A stretch of 35,898 nucleotides of DNA from positions 1 through 35,898 of the forward strand of contig JBQCGP010000022.1 of assembly GCA_051955535.1 (NCBI GenBank), read 5' to 3'. The notes below the pieces were generated by a model. It was given only the letters and a program-made list of their open reading frames with translations, made no database searches and was not told the DNA's origin. The position numbers and the translations under genes were made by a program. This stretch comes from 13-2-20CM-68-14 sp051955535. GTDB lineage: Bacteria > Actinomycetota > Thermoleophilia > Gaiellales > Gaiellaceae. Shown here piece after piece: positions 31,404 to 35,898 of the stretch (positions are counted from its first letter, which is position 1; each line of letters begins with the position of its first letter).

Positions 31404-33313
31404 CGCGCCGTCAATTGCTCACGGCGCGCGTAACCGATCTCGCGGAGCGCTTCCCCGATCTCGTCCAGCGTGGCCGGGTCGTCGATCGTGGCCGGGATCG
31501 AGTACTGGGTGCCGTCGGCGATCCGGCGCATCGTCCCGCGGAGGATCTTCCCTGACCGGGTCTTGGGCAGTCGCGCCACGATCGTTGCAGTCTTGAACGA
31601 TGCGACGGGGCCGATGTGCTCGCGCACGAGCTGAACGGCCTCGTCGACGATCTCCGAATGTGGCCGCTCGACGCCGGCCTTCAGGACGAGGAACCCGATG
31701 GGCAACTGCCCCTTCAACTCGTCCTCGGGTCCGATCACCGCCGTCTCCGCCACGTCTGGATGCGTTGCCAGGACCTCCTCGATCGCGCCTGTCGAAAGCC
31801 GGTGGCCGGCGACGTTGATGATGTCGTCCGTCCGCGACATCACGAACAGGTACCCGTTCTCGTCGACGTAGCCCGCGTCGGCCGTCTGGTAGTAGCCCGG
31901 GAATTGGGTGAGGTAGACCTCCCGGAAGCGCTCGTCGGCGTTCCAGAGCGTCGGTGATGCACCCGGGGGCATCGGGAGCTTGACGACGAGGGCGCCGGTC
32001 TGCCCGCTCGGCAGCTCCTTGCCCTTGTCGTCGAGCGAATGAACGTTCCAGCCCGGGACGGCTCTCGTCGTCGAGCCCGGGACGACCGACAGTCGCTCGA
32101 TGCCGATGCAGTTCGCCGAGATCGGCCAGCCCGTTTCCGTTTGCCACCAGTGGTCGATCACAGGCACGCCGAGCTTCTCCTGCGCCCAGCCGAGCGTCTC
32201 GGGATCGCAGCGCTCGCCCGCGAGGAAGAGCGTCCGGAAGCCTGAGAGGTCGTACCGGCCGATGTGCTCGCCGTCCGGATCCTGCTGCCTGATCGCCCGG
32301 AACGCTGTCGGCGCGGTGAAGAGCGTCGACACGCCGTGCTCCGAGATCACGCGCCAGAACGCTCCCGCATCCGGCGTCCCGACCGGCTTCCCCTCGTAGA
32401 GCACGGTCGTGCAGCCGTGGAAGAGCGGCGCGTAGACGATGTACGAGTGGCCGACGACCCAGCCGACGTCGGAGGCGGCCCAGTAGACCTCGCCCGGCTC
32501 GACCGCGTAGATGTGCTTCATCGACCAGTCGAGCGCGACCGCGTGGCCGCCGTTGTCGCGAACGATGCCCTTCGGGTGGCCGGTCGTCCCGGACGTGTAG
32601 AGGATGTAGAGGGGGTCCGTCGCCTCGACCGGAATGCACGCTGCGGGCTCGGCCTGCGCGATCGCGTCGTGCCAGTCGAGATCCCGTCCTGGGACGAGCT
32701 CGGCCTCGAGCATCGGTCGTTGCACCACGACGCAGCGCTCCGGCTTCGTGTGGACCAGCTCGATCGCCGCGTCGAGCAGCGGCTTGTACGGCACGAGGTG
32801 TGTCGGCTCGATGCCACACGACGCGGTCACAACGACCTTTGGTGTCGCGTCCTCGATCCTGCTCGCGAGCTCGTCCGCCGCGAACCCGCCGAACACGACC
32901 GAGTGGATCGCCCCGATCCGTGCGCAGGCGAGCATCGCGATCACGGCCTCGGGAACCATCGGCATGTAGATGACGACGCGATCGCCGCGTTCGACGCCCT
33001 GAGCCGCGAGCACTCCGGCGAAGCGCGCCACCTCGTCGCGTAGCTCGCGGTATGTGTATGTCGCCCGCGAGGTTGTCACGGGCGAGTCGTAGATCAGCGC
33101 GAGTTGGTCGCCCCGACCGCCCTCCACGTGGCGGTCGAGCGCGTTGTGGCAGGTGTTCAGCCGGCCGCCGACGAACCACCGGTAGAAGGGCGCGGCGGAG
33201 TCGTCGAGCACACGCGTCCACGGCGCGTCCCAGTCGATCGCGGCAGCGGCCTCGGCCCAGAAGCCCTCAGGATCGTCCAGTGACTGCCGGTAGACCTCGT
33301 CGAAGCGGCCCAT
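31400..33313 (-). CDS. prpE: Propionate/acetate-CoA ligase (AMP-forming)
   Basis: A 637-residue acyl-CoA synthetase of the ANL superfamily. The AMP-binding P-loop YTSGTTGHPKG, the hinge/A8 region (SRTDDIINVAGHRLSTG) and the A10 lysine in KTRSGKILRG (Lys589, the acetylation site) are all present. The N-terminus EGFWAEAAAAIDWDAPW and CHNALDRHV are those of PrpE, which makes propionyl-CoA from propionate, ATP and CoA; acetate is an alternative substrate. ATG 33313 has GGGGGAG five bases upstream. The frame to 34216 crosses the MreB-like gene and is rejected. A good promoter (33354-33382) precedes it. Confidence 0.92.
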   Translation of the reverse strand: MGRFDEVYRQSLDDPEGFWAEAAAAIDWDAPWTRVLDDSAAPFYRWFVGGRLNTCHNALDRHVEGGRGDQLALIYDSPVTTSRATYTYRELRDEVARFAGVLAAQGVERGDRVVIYMPMVPEAVIAMLACARIGAIHSVVFGGFAADELASRIEDATPKVVVTASCGIEPTHLVPYKPLLDAAIELVHTKPERCVVVQRPMLEAELVPGRDLDWHDAIAQAEPAACIPVEATDPLYILYTSGTTGHPKGIVRDNGGHAVALDWSMKHIYAVEPGEVYWAASDVGWVVGHSYIVYAPLFHGCTTVLYEGKPVGTPDAGAFWRVISEHGVSTLFTAPTAFRAIRQQDPDGEHIGRYDLSGFRTLFLAGERCDPETLGWAQEKLGVPVIDHWWQTETGWPISANCIGIERLSVVPGSTTRAVPGWNVHSLDDKGKELPSGQTGALVVKLPMPPGASPTLWNADERFREVYLTQFPGYYQTADAGYVDENGYLFVMSRTDDIINVAGHRLSTGAIEEVLATHPDVAETAVIGPEDELKGQLPIGFLVLKAGVERPHSEIVDEAVQLVREHIGPVASFKTATIVARLPKTRSGKILRGTMRRIADGTQYSIPATIDDPATLDEIGEALREIGYARREQLTAR

Positions 33314-33353
33314 GGCGGCTCCCCCTCTCCCTCGCAACGGCGCGAACAGGCCG

Positions 33354-33382
33354 AAGCTAGCGCCGTACCGGCGGTGGGTCAA
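33354..33382 (-). promoter_or_regulatory. Sigma-70-type promoter of the CoA ligase gene
   Basis: On the minus strand TTGACC (33382 to 33377) and TAGCTT (33359 to 33354) lie 17 bases apart. The expected start of transcription leaves a leader of roughly 30-35 bases carrying the GGGGGAG ribosome binding site. Good match to both boxes. Confidence 0.65.
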
Positions 33383-33439
33383 CGCCTGTAGCTCGTCGTG
33401 CGGTCGAAGATTCATCGCTAGCCTGGCGCGGGGTCGTCT

Positions 33440-34492
33440 GTGACGCACCTTCGTTCCCTCACCGGCCGGGAGCTGGCGGTCGATCTCGGGACCGCGAACT
33501 CGCTCGTCTTCGTCCGCGGCGAAGGGATCGTCGTCTTCGAGCCGTCTGTCGTCGCGGTCGATGACCGCAGCGGCGGTGTCTACGCCGTCGGCTCGGACGC
33601 TCGGCGGATGATCGGCCGGACGCCGGCGTCGATCCGCGCGATCCGGCCGCTGCGCCACGGAGTTATCGCCGACTTCGACGTCACCGAGGAGATGCTGCGG
33701 TACTTCATCCGCAAGGCGAGCGGGAGGCGGCTTCCGCTCGCTCACGTCGTCCTCTGCGTGCCGAGCGGGATCACGGGGGTCGAGCGGGAGGCGGTCCAGG
33801 AGGCGACGCTCGGGGCGGGCGCGCGACGCGTCTACCTGATCGAGGAGCCGATGGCTGCCGCGATCGGCGCCGGGCTCCCCGTCGCCGAGCCGCAGGGGAG
33901 CATGGTCGTGGACATCGGCGGCGGTACGACCGAGGTCGCGGTCATTTCGCTCGGCGGCATCGTTGCTTGGCGTTCGATCAAGGTCGGCGGGTACGAGATG
34001 GACGAGATGATCGCCAAGCACGCCCAGAACCGTTACGGCCTGCTGATCGGCGACGAGGCCGCGGAGGAGGCGAAGCTCGAAGCCGGTTCTGCGTCGCCAC
34101 TCGAGGAGGAGCTCGTGTGCTCGGTCGGCGGCCGCGATGTGCACACGGGAATGTTGCGCCGGCTCGAGCTCGGGTCGGAAGAGCTTCGGCAGGCACTCGA
34201 CGTGCCGGTGCAGCACATCGTCACGGCCGTCAAGGACACCCTCGAGACGACGCCGCCTGAGCTCGCGGGCGACGTCAGCGACGGCGGGATCACGCTCGCG
34301 GGCGGCGGTGCGCTGCTCCGCGGGATGGACCGGCGCCTTAGCGACGAGACCGGGCTCCCCGTCACGCTTGTCGAGTCGCCGCTGACGACCGTCGCGCTAG
34401 GCGCCGGCGCGGCGCTCGATGAACTCGAGTCGCTGAGGCGAACGGAGCCCGAGCCGCGGCGCGGGCGCCGCCGCCGCTTCGGGCGGCGTTAA
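33440..34492 (+). CDS. mreB: MreB-like rod-shape-determining actin
   Basis: A 350-residue bacterial actin. Phosphate 1 loop ELAVDLGTANSLVF, CVPSGITGVEREAV, IEEPMAAAIGAGLP and phosphate 2 loop VVDIGGGTTEVAVI are all present, with the adenosine motif TLAGGGALLRGMD. It polymerises on ATP under the membrane and directs cell-wall synthesis. Length is normal except for a short basic C-terminal tail. mreC/mreD are not beside it, so it may be a standalone or Mbl-like paralogue. Start GTG 33440 has no ribosome binding site; TAGCCT lies about 16 bases upstream. Divergent from the CoA ligase gene. Confidence 0.92.
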   Translation: MTHLRSLTGRELAVDLGTANSLVFVRGEGIVVFEPSVVAVDDRSGGVYAVGSDARRMIGRTPASIRAIRPLRHGVIADFDVTEEMLRYFIRKASGRRLPLAHVVLCVPSGITGVEREAVQEATLGAGARRVYLIEEPMAAAIGAGLPVAEPQGSMVVDIGGGTTEVAVISLGGIVAWRSIKVGGYEMDEMIAKHAQNRYGLLIGDEAAEEAKLEAGSASPLEEELVCSVGGRDVHTGMLRRLELGSEELRQALDVPVQHIVTAVKDTLETTPPELAGDVSDGGITLAGGGALLRGMDRRLSDETGLPVTLVESPLTTVALGAGAALDELESLRRTEPEPRRGRRRRFGRR

Positions 34493-34507
34493 GCCTGCTC
34501 GGGCCTG

Positions 34508-34678
34508 CTATTCAACCTCGGCCGGTTCGAGGTCGTGCTCGGGCACCTCGCCGGCGGCCTCGGCAGCCTTGGCCGCGGCGGCGGCTGCCTTCTTCTCGCG
34601 CTTGCGTTCTCGCTTCTCCTGCAGCTGCATCTCGCGCTGACGCTTCATGAACGTCTGTCGGCTCTTTTTCGCTGCCAT
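34508..34678 (-). CDS. Small basic coiled-coil-like protein, 56 residues
   Basis: ATG 34678 has a strong ribosome binding site (AAAGGAGACACCG). The product is MAAKKSRQTFMKRQREM followed by Lys/Arg/Glu-rich helix, an Ala-rich run and a short acidic tail. Similar short basic helices near cold-shock genes are common in these bacteria, though no function is known. It starts 15 bases after the cold-shock paralogue, and both lie downstream of the cold-shock gene in the same orientation, so the three may be one transcript. Confidence 0.7.
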   Translation of the reverse strand: MAAKKSRQTFMKRQREMQLQEKRERKREKKAAAAAAKAAEAAGEVPEHDLEPAEVE

Positions 34679-34693
34679 CGGTGTCTCCTTTCC

Positions 34694-34951
34694 TCAGCGG
34701 CTCGTGCGTACACCCCGGCCGCGGAGGCGCGCGCGGCGGGGTGAGTCCGCCTCGACCAGGACGACGTTCTCGGCCTGGCGCTCGACGCCGGTCGCGTCGA
34801 TCTGGAACTCGACCTCCAGGTGCGCGCACCGGCCCTCGGGTCGCTTACCGCCGGCGAACCCCGGACCGAGCACGGACAGGCGCTCGCCCTCGTCAGTGCG
34901 GATGAAGCCGAGGTCCTTCTTCTCGTTGAACCAGAGAATCTTGCCGCGAAT
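34694..34951 (-). CDS. Degenerate cold-shock-domain protein with an ATT/ATC start
   Basis: A frame of about 85 residues aligns with the cold-shock fold: RGKILWFNEKKDLGFIRTDEG mirrors the GTVKWFNDSKGYGFI beginning of Csp, and the end has AENVVLV. The RNP2 FVHHS part is replaced by LSVLG, so nucleic-acid binding through the usual aromatics may be lost. There is no ATG, GTG, TTG or CTG between the upstream in-frame TGA and the domain. GAAAGGGG lies six bases before ATT (34951), with ATC at 34957 as the alternative. It would be missed by standard start rules. It lies between the cold-shock gene and the small basic protein gene. Confidence 0.75.
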   Translation of the reverse strand: MRGKILWFNEKKDLGFIRTDEGERLSVLGPGFAGGKRPEGRCAHLEVEFQIDATGVERQAENVVLVEADSPRRARLRGRGVRTSR

Positions 34952-35015
34952 CGGGATCCCCTTTCGCGCGTGGGTGAGCGGCGCGCGCCGTCGCCGGCGC
35001 GCGCCGAACGCTCAG

Positions 35016-35225
35016 TTACGAGCTCAGTTGAACGACGTTGGTCGCTTGCGGGCCCTTGTCGCCAGGGGCCTCGTCGAACTCGACCTTCGCGCCCTCGGAC
35101 AGTGACTTGAAGCCGTCACCCGAGATCGAAGAGTGGTGGACAAAGAGATCCTTGTCCGACCCGTCGGGGCTGATGAAGCCGTAACCCTTCGAGTCGTTGA
35201 ACCACTTCACGGTTCCGGTCGCCAT
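35016..35225 (-). CDS. Cold-shock protein (CspA family)
   Basis: A 69-residue single cold-shock domain. RNP1 is KGYGFISP and RNP2 is LFVHHSS, both intact, so single-stranded RNA/DNA binding and RNA chaperone activity are expected. ATG 35225 has GAGGAGG about eight bases upstream; the frame to 35360 carries no conserved residues. The 284 bases between this start and the PRC-barrel gene hold a -10-like TACGCT around 35310, but no sure promoter. The mRNA may have a long leader, as cold-shock genes often do. Confidence 0.95.
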   Translation of the reverse strand: MATGTVKWFNDSKGYGFISPDGSDKDLFVHHSSISGDGFKSLSEGAKVEFDEAPGDKGPQATNVVQLSS

Positions 35226-35509
35226 AAAAAACACCTCCTCTACCACTTCATGAACGGGTAGATGGGAGGCGGTTGTGCCGGCCAGTACGCGCTCGTTAGT
35301 TCGGTCAGCGTAGCAGGGTCTTCCGCCGGTGCTCTCGCGGCAGAGCCTGCTCGCAGGCAAACCAGAGCATGAAATCGAGCCCCGGTCCCCTGCTCGCGTG
35401 ACCCCGCCGCTATTTGCGGGATATCCGGCTCTGGCGCGGTCTTCGTCTGCCGTTTGGGTCCATGACTCCGGGGTAGGCGAAAAGTGACCCCTACCAAGGA
35501 GGTGTCCTC

Positions 35510-35875
35510 ATGACGACTCCCGACATCTGGAAGTCCACGGTCGCGACACCACCCAATGTCGACTTGACTGGGTTCAGCGTCGACGCTCGCGACGGCAGTA
35601 TCGGAAAGGTCGATGAGGCGACCAACGAAGCGGGCGGCAGCTTCATCGTCGTCGACACCGGGCCGTGGATCTTCGGCAAGAAGATCATGCTTCCGGCCGG
35701 TGTGACGCGCGACATCGACCCTGACACAGAAACGATCTTCGTCAACCTCACGAAGGACGAGATCAAGAGCGCTCCGGAGTTCGACGAGAAGACCTTCCGT
35801 GAGCAGAGCTACCGCGATGAGCTCGGTCAGTACTACAAAGGCCGCGGCACCGGCAGCTCCGGGACGGGCATCTAA
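35510..35875 (+). CDS. PRC-barrel domain protein
   Basis: A 121-residue PRC-barrel protein: DLTGFSVDARDGSIGKVDEATNEAGGSFIVVDTGPWIFGKKIMLPAG is the typical beta-barrel core, followed by VTRDIDPDTETIFVNLTKDEIKSAPEF. A glycine-rich end closes it. PRC-barrel proteins take part in RNA processing (RimM) or as stand-alone stress/photosystem-associated proteins; a partner is not evident here. ATG 35510 has a very strong ribosome binding site (AAGGAGG). Divergent from the cold-shock gene. Confidence 0.88.
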   Translation: MTTPDIWKSTVATPPNVDLTGFSVDARDGSIGKVDEATNEAGGSFIVVDTGPWIFGKKIMLPAGVTRDIDPDTETIFVNLTKDEIKSAPEFDEKTFREQSYRDELGQYYKGRGTGSSGTGI

Positions 35876-35898
35876 GAGATCACCTTACGCTGGCGAGG

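Noticed and set aside
33314..34216. Upstream extension of the CoA ligase to 938 residues
   Set aside because: The added part is antisense to the MreB-like gene and crosses a good promoter and ribosome binding site at 33313-33382.
35240..35497. 85-residue minus-strand frame upstream of the cold-shock gene
   Set aside because: No ribosome binding site, no recognisable domain, and it occupies the expected promoter/leader region.
1..35898. tRNA, rRNA, prophage or insertion-sequence genes
   Set aside because: Both strands were scanned; no cloverleaf, rRNA core segment, integrase, transposase or phage structural gene was recognised.

Overview
The window is high-GC DNA, dense in genes and with strong third-position G/C bias. 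Several families in it are typical of deep-branching soil Actinobacteriota: TPR/LuxR regulators, zinc-ribbon cyclase-ATPases, a SigG-type ECF sigma factor with a SnoaL tail, and DUF6529-like membrane cytochromes. Starts include GTG and TTG, and some -10 boxes sit only 6-7 nt from the start codon, suggesting leaderless mRNAs. I infer an actinobacterial chromosome, most likely class Thermoleophilia (Gaiellales/Solirubrobacterales-like); no rRNA marker is present to prove it. No phage, plasmid, integrase, CRISPR array or tRNA was seen, and no gene-free stretch exceeds 300 bases.

Layout. 1-2.2 kb: a hydrolase cut by the window edge, a RidA-like protein and an unknown membrane protein. 2.2-4.8 kb: a primary-type sigma factor followed closely by ribosomal protein L31, with divergent acylphosphatase, SRPBCC and DUF1697 genes. 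4.8-8.7 kb: a large adenylate cyclase/ATPase regulator, then an ArsR-SRPBCC operon with an operator lying over its own promoter. 8.7-12.2 kb: a nucleotidyltransferase, a secreted coiled-coil protein and a DHFR-like/MFS drug-efflux pair. 12.2-15.7 kb: a STAS protein whose 3' end runs antisense into a SigG-like ECF sigma factor, a cysteine-rich small protein, a membrane b-type/c-type cytochrome fusion, YciI and a degenerate metallo-beta-lactamase-like protein. 15.7-19.3 kb: a two-component system divergent from a secreted beta-propeller lactonase, and a cupin. 19.4-23.6 kb: a dienelactone hydrolase-like protein, a secreted PNGase A-like glycoamidase, a tiny acidic peptide with a conspicuous C-terminus, two VOC proteins and an NTF2-like protein. 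23.5-29.7 kb: AraC regulator plus hydrolase, LuxR/TPR regulator, flavin monooxygenase-like enzyme and a membrane adenylate cyclase. 29.7-35.9 kb: glycosyltransferase, small membrane proteins, propionyl/acetyl-CoA synthetase divergent from an MreB-like protein, a cluster of cold-shock protein, degenerate cold-shock paralogue and small basic protein, and a PRC-barrel protein.

The most distinctive structure is a dispersed palindromic element with four copies (15674, 19333, 21769, 30652). Each copy is made of inverted hairpin units on the GGGACTGTCCC theme. The units carry a conserved central mismatch and at least one compensatory base pair change, resembling REPIN elements moved by RAYT (Y1-type) transposases, although no such transposase is in the window. 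Other notable points are two genes that seem to start at ATT/ATC codons (the cold-shock paralogue and perhaps the sigma factor), and long antisense 3' overlaps between convergent genes.

The genes are mostly short, independent regulatory and housekeeping units rather than one pathway. cAMP signalling recurs: there are two class III cyclases with complete catalytic residues. I did not find a clear multi-gene novel system. The best leads are the palindromic element family, the non-AUG cold-shock paralogue, the orphan small peptide and the cytochrome b/c fusion.
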